A DNA stretch of 5,334 nt from an uncultured Clostridia bacterium (GTDB lineage: Bacteria; Bacillota; Clostridia; Oscillospirales; Ruminococcaceae): NCBI GenBank assembly GCA_945835425.1, contig CAMAJC010000149.1, positions 1 to 5,334 of the forward strand, read 5' to 3'. The translations under genes and the position numbers were made by a program. Shown piece after piece: positions 1-5,334 of the stretch. Position 1 is the first letter of the stretch, and every line of letters starts with the position of its first letter. The notes beneath the pieces were generated by a model. The model saw only the letters and a list, made by a program, of their open reading frames with translations, was not told the origin of the DNA and made no database searches.

Positions 1-1
1 C

Positions 2-1045
2 AAGGAAAAGGGAGTCACCCCCTGCGGCGGCAAATACTCGATGCTCAACACCGAAATGTACGGCGGCGCAATCGCTTCGTCCTGGCTGGACCGACCGCTT
101 TCCGTGGCAGGCAGAGTTATGGTCCGCACCGAAAAGGGCGTTTCCCCGAAGTTTGTGATGGCCGATGAGGATATGCTGGTCATTCCGAACCTCTGCATCC
201 ATCAAAACCGCAGCGTAAACGAAGGCAAAGCCCTGATGGGACAGACCGATATGCTGCCGCTGTACTGCCTGGGGACCGGGCACACTCTGAAGGAAAAGAT
301 CGCGGCGCTGGCCGGCGTACCACAGGAGGATATCCTGGCGGACGACCTGTTTGTATATAACCGGATGCCCGGCACCGTATGGGGTCCGGAAGGGGAATTT
401 ATCTCGTCTCCAAGACTCGACGACCTGGAATGCTGCTTCTCCTCGCTCAAGGCGCTCCTTGGGGCAGAGAAGGTGCGTAATGTCGCCATGAGCTGCCTGT
501 TTGACAACGAAGAGGTGGGGAGCTGTACCCGGCAGGGCGCCGATTCCTCCTTCCTCCATGATACCCTGAGCCGGATCGACGGCTGCCTGGGGCTGAGCGA
601 AGAAGAACACAAACGCTGCGTTGCCTCCAGCTTTATGCTGTCCTCCGACAACGCCCATGCCGCCCATCCCAACCATCCGGAAACCTCCGACCCGGTCAAC
701 CGGGTGTGGATGAACGAGGGCATTGTCGTCAAATTCAGCGCCAGCCAGAAATACACCTCCGATTCCGTCTCCGCCGCCGTCTTCCGCTCAATCTGTGAAC
801 GGGCAGGCGTCCCGACCCAGAGCTTTTACAACCACTCCGACCAGCGCGGCGGTTCGACCCTCGGGAACCTTTCCGGCCGCCATGTGTCGGTGACGACGGT
901 CGATATCGGCCTGGCGCAGCTGGCCATGCACTCCTCCTGGGAGACCGCAGGGTCCAAAGACCTGGAATGGATGGTGCAGGGGATGACCGCATTTTTTGAA
1001 ACGGCCCTCCGCTGTGACGGCGACTGCTGCTGGAATATTGAATAA
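2..1045 (+). CDS. apeB: M18 family aminopeptidase, C-terminal part (5' end outside window)
   Basis: A zinc-dependent exopeptidase of the M18 (aspartyl aminopeptidase) family, a cytosolic enzyme that removes N-terminal residues from peptides. The frame is open from the first full codon at position 2 and ends with TAA at 1043-1045, giving 347 visible residues. Family members are about 430 residues, so roughly 85 N-terminal residues, including the first zinc-ligand His (the HTDSP region), lie upstream. The Met codon at 41 is internal, because family-typical sequence continues in front of it. Visible family motifs are LNTEMYGG and WLDRPLSVAGRV, IPNLCIHQNRSVNEG, SPRLDD (metal-bridging Asp at 419-424), FDNEEVGS (catalytic and ligand Glu pair at 509-514), SSDNAHAAHPNHPE (Asp ligand at 647-649) and AMHSSWE (His ligand at 929-931). 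All ligands expected in this part are present, so the fragment looks functional. The apeB symbol rests on remembered similarity to clostridial apeB rather than apeA. A strong terminator follows, so it is probably transcribed separately from the downstream operon. Confidence 0.93.
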   Translation, partial: KEKGVTPCGGKYSMLNTEMYGGAIASSWLDRPLSVAGRVMVRTEKGVSPKFVMADEDMLVIPNLCIHQNRSVNEGKALMGQTDMLPLYCLGTGHTLKEKIAALAGVPQEDILADDLFVYNRMPGTVWGPEGEFISSPRLDDLECCFSSLKALLGAEKVRNVAMSCLFDNEEVGSCTRQGADSSFLHDTLSRIDGCLGLSEEEHKRCVASSFMLSSDNAHAAHPNHPETSDPVNRVWMNEGIVVKFSASQKYTSDSVSAAVFRSICERAGVPTQSFYNHSDQRGGSTLGNLSGRHVSVTTVDIGLAQLAMHSSWETAGSKDLEWMVQGMTAFFETALRCDGDCCWNIE

Positions 1046-1093
1046 AAACTGAACCGGAGTGGGGAGCCCTTACTCCGGTTCAGTTTTTATTCA
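1039..1093 (+). terminator. Strong intrinsic terminator, symmetric, overlapping the aminopeptidase stop codon
   Basis: A perfect 22-bp inverted repeat: arm 1039-1060 pairs with arm 1072-1093 around an 11-nt loop. The stem core ACTGAACCGGAGT is GC-containing, the 5' arm carries AAAAA at 1044-1048 and the 3' arm carries TTTTT at 1084-1088. The TAA stop of the aminopeptidase gene (1043-1045) lies within the 5' arm. The A-tract on one side and T-tract on the other would allow termination in both directions, although no converging minus-strand gene is visible here. It separates the aminopeptidase transcript from the marR-ABC unit, whose promoter begins only 20 nt further on. Confidence 0.9.
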
Positions 1094-1112
1094 GAAAACT
1101 CTTAAAAACCTA

Positions 1113-1141
1113 TTGACATTCGATAGAGAAGCGTGTATAAT
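1113..1141 (+). promoter_or_regulatory. Consensus sigma-A (sigma-70 type) promoter of the marR-ABC operon
   Basis: The -35 element TTGACA at 1113-1118 and the -10 element TATAAT at 1136-1141 both match consensus perfectly and are separated by the optimal 17 nt. Transcription would begin near 1148, leaving a leader of about 45 nt before the preferred marR start. It lies in AT-rich DNA immediately after the upstream terminator. A promoter this strong in front of a repressor gene fits a unit that is held off by the repressor rather than weakly expressed. The start point is inferred, not seen. Confidence 0.88.
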
Positions 1142-1142
1142 A

Positions 1143-1170
1143 AATAGCGTGCTATTATATAGCCCGCTAT
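1143..1170 (+). promoter_or_regulatory. Tandem palindromic operator, probable MarR binding sites
   Basis: There are two near-identical palindromes: AATAGC-GT-GCTATT at 1143-1156 and ATAGC-CC-GCTAT at 1159-1170. Their centres are 15 bp apart, and the half-site GCTATTAT recurs at 1151-1158 and 1166-1173. The intervening arms also pair with each other (GCTAT at 1151-1155 with ATAGC at 1159-1163). The boxes start one base after the -10 element and cover the predicted transcription start, so a bound dimer would block RNA polymerase. MarR proteins bind palindromes of roughly this size as dimers and often regulate their own operon. That this operator belongs to the downstream MarR protein is inferred from position. 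Confidence 0.78.
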
Positions 1171-1176
1171 TATGAT

Positions 1177-1183
1177 GAAAGGA
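1177..1183 (+). promoter_or_regulatory. Ribosome binding site that decides the marR start
   Basis: GAAAGGA sits with its AAGGA core 9 nt before the ATG at 1193. The in-frame ATGs at 1172 and 1175 have no Shine-Dalgarno-like sequence ahead of them, only the CCCGCTATT arm of the operator, and the site itself lies downstream of both. This favours 1193 as the start. Confidence 0.72.
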
Positions 1184-1192
1184 CGTATTATT

Positions 1193-1648
1193 ATGGGAAT
1201 ACCACCCGCAGACCCTGAACGTGATATGCCGCTCGGCGCCATGTTCAAAATTATCCATCTTGGAGCAGAAAACTATTTCAACCAGAACCTTCATGAACTC
1301 AATATCACCGCGTCCCAGATGCACGTCCTGATGTACCTGGAGCGATGTGAGGACGAAGGGAAGACGGTCAACCAGCGCGATATCGAAAAGCACCTGCATC
1401 TTTCCAATCCGACGGTGACCGGCCTTTTGCAGCGTCTGGAAGCCAAGGGGTTTGTCAGGCGGACGGTCAGCGAAACCGACGGACGCAACAAGGAAATCTC
1501 CCAGACGGACGCTTCCCGCGCGATTCATACGGAAATGCGCCGCCGTCTCGATCTCCAGAATGAAAAGATGGTGCAGGGGATGTCGGCGGAAGAAATTGCT
1601 GAGCTGCGCCGGCTGCTGGGTATTGTGCTGCAAAATATGCGGGAATGA
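1193..1648 (+). CDS. MarR family winged-helix transcriptional regulator
   Basis: A 151-residue dimeric DNA-binding repressor of the MarR family, typical in length. From the preferred start, residues about 12-55 form the N-terminal helices that contribute to dimerisation. Residues about 58-98 form the winged helix-turn-helix, with recognition helix SNPTVTGLLQRLEAKG (about 71-86) and a wing holding the DGR motif (96-98) that is well conserved in the family. Residues about 106-151 are helical and would complete the dimer interface. An in-frame ATG at 1172 would add seven residues (MMKGRII) but overlaps the operator and lacks a ribosome binding site. The gene follows the promoter and tandem palindromes and is 52 nt upstream of a two-gene ABC exporter on the same strand. 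It therefore probably represses its own operon and is released by a small-molecule ligand. There is no visible cysteine-based oxidant sensor: the single Cys in ERCEDEG (residue 52) is not near the N-terminus as in OhrR. The ligand is unknown. Confidence 0.93.
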   Translation: MGIPPADPERDMPLGAMFKIIHLGAENYFNQNLHELNITASQMHVLMYLERCEDEGKTVNQRDIEKHLHLSNPTVTGLLQRLEAKGFVRRTVSETDGRNKEISQTDASRAIHTEMRRRLDLQNEKMVQGMSAEEIAELRRLLGIVLQNMRE

Positions 1649-1664
1649 TTCCCCGGCATATTTT
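1632..1664 (+). terminator. Hairpin spanning the marR stop codon; possible attenuator or partial terminator
   Basis: AAAATATGC (1632-1640) pairs with GCATATTTT (1656-1664), and GGGAA (1641-1645) pairs with TTCCC (1649-1653), leaving a 2-nt CG bulge at 1654-1655. The three-base loop at 1646-1648 is exactly the TGA stop of marR. The T-run at 1661-1665 is mostly within the stem, as in the upstream terminator. It could reduce read-through into the ABC genes, protect a processed marR transcript, or be relieved by ribosomes terminating at the loop. No convincing second promoter lies between it and the ABC gene, so it cannot be a complete terminator if those genes are expressed from 1113-1141. The pairing is seen; the role is inferred. 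Confidence 0.5.
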
Positions 1665-1700
1665 TACATATAGATTACTCTTACGGAAAGAAGGAATTGT

Positions 1701-3428
1701 ATGTTCAGAAAACTCGCTTCTTGTGTCGGCGAGTACAAGAAGTACGCCATTGCAACGCCGATCGTCATGCTCGGTGAAGCGCTGATGGAAATCCTGATGC
1801 CCTTTATCATGGCTGCCATGATCGACAACGGTATTCAGAATGGCGATATCAGTTACACGATTAAAATGGGTCTGCTCATGATCCTGTGCACGGTTGTTTC
1901 ACTTTGCTGCGGTGCCGGCGGCGGCATCCTCGCTGCACGGGCTTCCATGGGCTTTTCCAAGAACCTCCGCAACAAGCTGTTCAAAAAGGTACAGACCTAC
2001 TCCTTTTCCAACGTCGACCGGTTTTCGACGGCTTCTCTGGTCACCCGTCTGACAACAGACGTCACCAACACCCAGAACGCTTTCCAGATGCTGATCCGTA
2101 TGGCGGTCCGCGCACCGGCCATGATGATCGGCGCGGCGGTCATGGCGATCATGATCAACCCCCGGCTGTCGAGCATCTTTATCGTAGCGATTCCGCTGCT
2201 GGGCGTCTGCCTCGGCTGCATTATGGTCAACGCCCATCCCCGTTTCGGCGTCATGATGGAAAAGTACGACGCGCTGAACACGTCTGTCCAGGAAAACCTG
2301 ACCGGTATCCGCGTCGTCAAGGCCTTCGTCCGCGAAGACTATGAAGACGAGAAATTCAAAAAGTCCGCCGACGCGGTCCGCAAGGCCCAGATCCGTGCGG
2401 AAAAACTGGTCATCTTAAACGGTCCGATCATGCAGCTGTGCATGTACTCCTGCATTCTGGCGGTTCTCTGGTTCGGCGGCAACATGATCGTCGACGGCAC
2501 CTTCCAGATCGGCCAGCTTTCGTCCTTCATCAGCTATGTCACCCAGACGCTGATGAGCCTGATGATGCTGTCCATGGTCATCATGATGTTTACCATTTCG
2601 CTGGCGTCGATGCGCCGTATCTGCGAAGTGCTGGACGAAGAGCCGGATATCCGGCAGCAGGCTTCTCCTGTCACCGAGGTAAAAGACGGCTCTATCCAGT
2701 TTAGAAATGTTTCTTTCTCTTACGCCAATGACCCCCAGAACCTGACCCTGCAGAACATCAGCCTTTCGATTGGCTCCGGCGAGACCATCGGCATTATCGG
2801 CGGCACCGGCAGCGCAAAATCCACGCTGGTTCAGCTGATCCCGCGTCTGTACGATATTATGGACGGCGAACTGCTGGTCGGCGGGGTAGACGTCCGGAAA
2901 TACGATATGAAGGTTCTGCGCAACAACGTCGCCATGGTCCTGCAGAAAAACGTCCTCTTCTCCGGAACCATCCGCGACAACCTCAAATGGGGCAATGAAA
3001 ACGCCACCGACGAGGAAATCCTGGAGGCATGTAAGGCCGCAGATGCTTATGACTTCGTCATGTCCTTCCCGTACGGCCTCGACACCGACCTGGGACAGGG
3101 CGGCGTCAACGTATCCGGCGGTCAGAAACAGCGCCTGTGTATCGCCCGTGCGCTGCTGAAAAAGCCGAAGATCATCATCCTCGACGACTCCACCAGCGCG
3201 GTCGACACCGCCACCGATGCCCGCATCCGCGCGGCCTTCCGCAAAAACCTCAAAGACACCACCACGATTATCATCGCACAGCGCATCACCTCCATTCAGG
3301 ACGCCGACAAGGTTATCGTCCTGAATGACGGCCAGATCAATGATTTCGGCACGCCTGCTGAACTGATGGAGCGCAACGAAATCTACCGCGATGTATATGA
3401 ACAGCAGCAGAAAGGAGCGAGAGCATAA
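1701..3428 (+). CDS. ABC exporter half-transporter, subunit A with degenerate ATP site (TMD-NBD fusion)
   Basis: A 575-residue inner-membrane half-transporter of the multidrug/lipid exporter type (type IV fold). Six membrane segments lie at about residues 16-40, 53-79, 133-152, 155-176, 243-262 and 272-299, followed by the nucleotide-binding domain from about 330. Visible motifs are the A-loop Tyr341, Walker A GGTGSAKST (367-375), Q-loop Gln415, signature VSGGQ (471-475) and Walker B IIILDD (Asp495). The residue after the Walker B Asp is Asp496 instead of the catalytic Glu, the switch His is replaced by Gln527 (IAQR), and the last Walker A Gly is Ala372. These changes mark the degenerate half of a heterodimeric exporter, while its signature is intact and would serve the partner's catalytic site. 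The size resembles BmrC. AAGGA at 1691-1695 lies 5 nt before the ATG. The gene is co-directional with marR and overlaps the next gene by one base. The substrate is unknown; drug or peptide efflux is inferred. Confidence 0.95.
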   Translation: MFRKLASCVGEYKKYAIATPIVMLGEALMEILMPFIMAAMIDNGIQNGDISYTIKMGLLMILCTVVSLCCGAGGGILAARASMGFSKNLRNKLFKKVQTYSFSNVDRFSTASLVTRLTTDVTNTQNAFQMLIRMAVRAPAMMIGAAVMAIMINPRLSSIFIVAIPLLGVCLGCIMVNAHPRFGVMMEKYDALNTSVQENLTGIRVVKAFVREDYEDEKFKKSADAVRKAQIRAEKLVILNGPIMQLCMYSCILAVLWFGGNMIVDGTFQIGQLSSFISYVTQTLMSLMMLSMVIMMFTISLASMRRICEVLDEEPDIRQQASPVTEVKDGSIQFRNVSFSYANDPQNLTLQNISLSIGSGETIGIIGGTGSAKSTLVQLIPRLYDIMDGELLVGGVDVRKYDMKVLRNNVAMVLQKNVLFSGTIRDNLKWGNENATDEEILEACKAADAYDFVMSFPYGLDTDLGQGGVNVSGGQKQRLCIARALLKKPKIIILDDSTSAVDTATDARIRAAFRKNLKDTTTIIIAQRITSIQDADKVIVLNDGQINDFGTPAELMERNEIYRDVYEQQQKGARA

Positions 3429-5334
3429 TGCCCGGACCCGGAGGACCTGGAGGACCCAGAGGCGGTCGTCCTATGCAGAAGCCTAAAAATGTAGGCGCAA
3501 CCATCAAGCGTATTTTCTCCTACATGGGAAAATACCGGATGTTCCTGATCGTCGTTACGATCGCAATTATCTGCAGCTCGCTGGCCAATGTTATCGGCAC
3601 CTCTTTCCTGCAGAAAATCATCGATAACTATCTGACCCCGATGGCAGGCCATTACGACGCGACCCTGATGCGCGGATTTGTCCTGACCCTGCTGCAGATG
3701 GGCTCGATTTACCTGGTCGGCGCGCTCTGCACCTACCTTTCCGCCAGAACCATGCTGAATATCTCGACCAAGGTACTGTACCAGATCCGCGTCGATATGT
3801 TCACCCACATGGAATCGCTGCCGATCCGCTATTTTGACACCCATACCCACGGCGAACTGATGAGCCGTTATACCAACGATATCGATACCCTGCGCGAACT
3901 GCTGTCCAACTCGATGACCCAGCTGATCTCTTCCGCGATCACGATCGTTTCGGTCCTGACCATGATGCTGATCTATTCCTGGCAGCTGACGCTGCTGCTG
4001 GTTCTGCTGCTGGCGGCGATGTTCCTGGTCGTCCGCTTCTTCGGCAGCCGCTCCGGCAGACTGTTCCGCGAACAGCAGGCAGCCCTCGGCCGCGTCAACG
4101 GCTATATCGAAGAGATGATGGACGGCACCAAGGTCGTCAAGGTATTCTGCCACGAAGAAAAGGCAAACGAAGAGTTTGAACAGCTCAATAACGAGCTTTG
4201 CCGTGCTGCCACCATGGCAAATACCTACGCCAACGCCATGGGCCCGATCACCGCAAACCTGACCAATATCCATTATGCTGTCACCGCAGTTGTCGGCTCG
4301 GTACTGGCGATTCTGAATGTCCTTTCGCTGGGCACGGTCGTCGCATTTTTGCAGTACGTCCGCAACTTCTCCCAGCCTGTCTCCCAGATCACCCAGCAGG
4401 TCAACAGCATCTTAAACGCCCTGGCCGGCGCTGAACGGGTATTCAACCTGATCGACGAAACCCCTGAGGTCAACGACGGCTATGTCACGCTGGTCAACGC
4501 CCACAAGGCTGCTGACGGCACCCTGACCGAATGTAAGGAACGCACCGGCATCTGGGCATGGAAACATCCCCATCAGGCCGACGGCAGCGTCACCTACACC
4601 GAGGTACAGGGCAAGGTCGAATTTGACAACGTCGTATTCGGCTATGTCCCCGAAAAGACCGTCTTAAACGGCATCAGCCTTTACGCCAAGCCCGGCCAGA
4701 AGATCGCTTTCGTCGGCTCTACCGGCGCAGGCAAGACAACCATCACCAACCTGATCAACCGCTTCTACGACGTTCCCGACGGCAAGATCCGGTATGATGA
4801 CATCAACATCAACAAGATCAACAAAAACGACCTTCGCCGAAGCCTGTCGATGGTACTGCAGGATACCCACCTGTTTACCGGAACTGTCGCCGACAACATC
4901 CGCTACGGCAAGCTGGATGCGACGGATGAGGATATCCGCAGGGCTGCGAAGCTGGCCAACGCCGACTTCTTTATCAGCCATCTGCCCCATGGTTACGATA
5001 CAATGCTGACCAGCGACGGCGCAAACCTCTCCCAGGGCCAGCGGCAGCTGATCGCCATTGCCCGCGCAGCCGTTGCAGACCCGCCGGTACTGATCCTCGA
5101 CGAAGCGACCTCGTCGATCGATACCCGTACCGAGGCGCTGATCGAAAAGGGCATGGACTCGCTGATGGAAGGGCGCACGACCTTCGTCATCGCCCACCGT
5201 CTGTCCACTGTCCGCAACTCTGACGCGATCATGGTGCTGGAAAACGGTGAGATCATCGAACGCGGCAACCATGACGACCTGATCGCACAGAAAGGGAAGT
5301 ATTACCAGCTTTATACCGGTATGTTTGAACTCTC
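3428..5334 (+). CDS. ABC exporter half-transporter, subunit B with catalytic ATP site (3' end outside window)
   Basis: The partner half-transporter, open from ATG at 3428 to the window end: 635 visible residues plus two bases, with no stop. The visible sequence reaches the usual NBD end, so few residues are probably missing. AAAGGAG at 3411-3417 lies 10 nt upstream, and the ATG shares one base with the TAA of subunit A, suggesting translational coupling. A Gly/Pro-rich cytoplasmic N-terminus (residues 2-15) precedes six membrane segments at about 38-60, 84-104, 163-183, 187-207, 282-301 and 303-320. An extra linker of about 44 residues (352-395), with WAWKHPH at 376-382, separates the membrane domain from the NBD. 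Motifs are A-loop Tyr406, Walker A GSTGAGKTT (430-438), Q-loop Gln478, signature LSQGQ (534-538, Gln in place of the first Gly), Walker B ILDE (Asp558, catalytic Glu559) and switch His590. It therefore supplies the catalytic machinery, while its altered signature faces subunit A's degenerate site. The longer size than its partner resembles BmrD. Confidence 0.95.
   Translation, partial: MPGPGGPGGPRGGRPMQKPKNVGATIKRIFSYMGKYRMFLIVVTIAIICSSLANVIGTSFLQKIIDNYLTPMAGHYDATLMRGFVLTLLQMGSIYLVGALCTYLSARTMLNISTKVLYQIRVDMFTHMESLPIRYFDTHTHGELMSRYTNDIDTLRELLSNSMTQLISSAITIVSVLTMMLIYSWQLTLLLVLLLAAMFLVVRFFGSRSGRLFREQQAALGRVNGYIEEMMDGTKVVKVFCHEEKANEEFEQLNNELCRAATMANTYANAMGPITANLTNIHYAVTAVVGSVLAILNVLSLGTVVAFLQYVRNFSQPVSQITQQVNSILNALAGAERVFNLIDETPEVNDGYVTLVNAHKAADGTLTECKERTGIWAWKHPHQADGSVTYTEVQGKVEFDNVVFGYVPEKTVLNGISLYAKPGQKIAFVGSTGAGKTTITNLINRFYDVPDGKIRYDDININKINKNDLRRSLSMVLQDTHLFTGTVADNIRYGKLDATDEDIRRAAKLANADFFISHLPHGYDTMLTSDGANLSQGQRQLIAIARAAVADPPVLILDEATSSIDTRTEALIEKGMDSLMEGRTTFVIAHRLSTVRNSDAIMVLENGEIIERGNHDDLIAQKGKYYQLYTGMFEL
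3434..3460 (+). repeat. Three tandem 9-bp repeats encoding a Gly-Pro N-terminus
   Basis: GGACCCGGA (3434-3442), GGACCTGGA (3443-3451) and GGACCCAGA (3452-3460) are adjacent in-frame copies differing at one base from one another. They encode GPG-GPG-GPR at residues 3-11 of ABC subunit B, directly after the start codon. Because the unit is a multiple of three, copy number could change without a frameshift. No function is known to me for this segment beyond a flexible cytoplasmic N-terminal tail. Confidence 0.8.

Noticed and set aside
202..756. A minus-strand open frame of 184 codons inside the aminopeptidase gene
   Set aside because: It lies opposite the zinc-ligand region of the M18 enzyme, and its Ser/Arg/Pro-rich translation has no family resemblance.
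1172..1192. Alternative marR start at ATG 1172 or 1175
   Set aside because: No Shine-Dalgarno sequence precedes it and it would overlap the second operator palindrome. GAAAGGA lies correctly spaced for ATG 1193. It cannot be excluded without N-terminal data.
1091..1633. A minus-strand open frame of 180 codons covering the promoter and marR
   Set aside because: It runs across the consensus promoter, the operator and most of marR, and shows no domain. It is a shadow of marR.
1663..1700. A second promoter just ahead of ABC subunit A (TTTACA at 1663, TAGATT at 1671)
   Set aside because: The two hexamer-like strings are only two bases apart, and no -10 element exists at a proper distance from TTTACA, nor a -35 for TAGATT.
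1090..1715. The 12-mer TTCAGAAAACTC at 1090-1101 and again at 1704-1715
   Set aside because: A single 12-base match is expected about once by chance in a window of this size. The flanks differ and the second copy is coding sequence, so it is not an attachment site or transposon end.
3383..4273. A long minus-strand open frame of 296 codons opposite ABC subunit B
   Set aside because: It is entirely antisense to a gene with clear family motifs. Its translation is dominated by Gln, His, Asp and Arg in low-complexity runs, as expected from the complement of GC-rich coding sequence.
4664..5272. A minus-strand open frame of 202 codons opposite the NBD of subunit B
   Set aside because: It is antisense to Walker A through the H-loop of a convincing ABC ATPase, has no recognisable motif and no ribosome binding site seen. 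It is a codon-bias shadow.
1..5334. Possible novel defence, mobile or RNA-based system
   Set aside because: All three well-supported gene types (M18 peptidase, MarR regulator, heterodimeric ABC exporter) are known families in a common arrangement, and no gene-free stretch exceeds 150 bases. Nothing here supports a new system.

Overview
The window looks like ordinary chromosomal DNA from a Gram-positive anaerobe of the class Clostridia, possibly Oscillospiraceae/Ruminococcaceae-like. This is inferred from GC-rich coding sequence with AT-rich intergenic DNA, a consensus sigma-A promoter, strong AAAGGAG-type ribosome binding sites, and protein sequences that read like clostridial family members. 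No mobile element, CRISPR array, tRNA or rRNA was found. All supported genes are on the + strand.

Layout. (1) Positions 1-1045 hold the 3' part of an M18 zinc aminopeptidase gene (apeB-like), whose N-terminus lies outside the window. It is closed by a strong symmetric hairpin terminator at 1039-1093, one arm of which contains the stop codon. (2) A new transcription unit starts at a perfect consensus promoter (TTGACA, 17 nt, TATAAT; 1113-1141). Two adjacent palindromes of the form ATAGC-NN-GCTAT (1143-1170) follow and very probably form the operator of the next gene's product. (3) A MarR-family repressor is encoded at 1193-1648; the start at 1193 is preferred over the in-frame ATG at 1172 because only the former has a ribosome binding site. 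(4) A hairpin with the marR stop codon as its loop lies at 1632-1664 and may act as a partial terminator or RNA-processing element. (5) Two half-size ABC exporter genes follow, at 1701-3428 and 3428 to the window end. They overlap by one base (TAATG), so they are probably translationally coupled. The second gene is open to the last base, so its 3' end is missing.

How the genes work together. The two ABC proteins carry complementary defects in their ATP-site motifs. The first has Asp instead of the catalytic Glu, Gln instead of the switch His, and Ala in Walker A. The second has intact Walker A, Walker B and H-loop but a deviant LSQGQ signature. This is the pattern of a heterodimeric type IV exporter with one degenerate and one catalytic ATP site (as in TM287/288, LmrCD and BmrCD). 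The simplest model is a self-regulated efflux operon: the MarR protein represses the promoter until a ligand, perhaps a transported toxic compound, releases it, and the heterodimer then exports the compound. The substrate cannot be read from the sequence. The architecture is a known type. The points most worth a second look are the tandem operator, the hairpin on the marR stop codon and the conserved-looking linker of the second ABC subunit.
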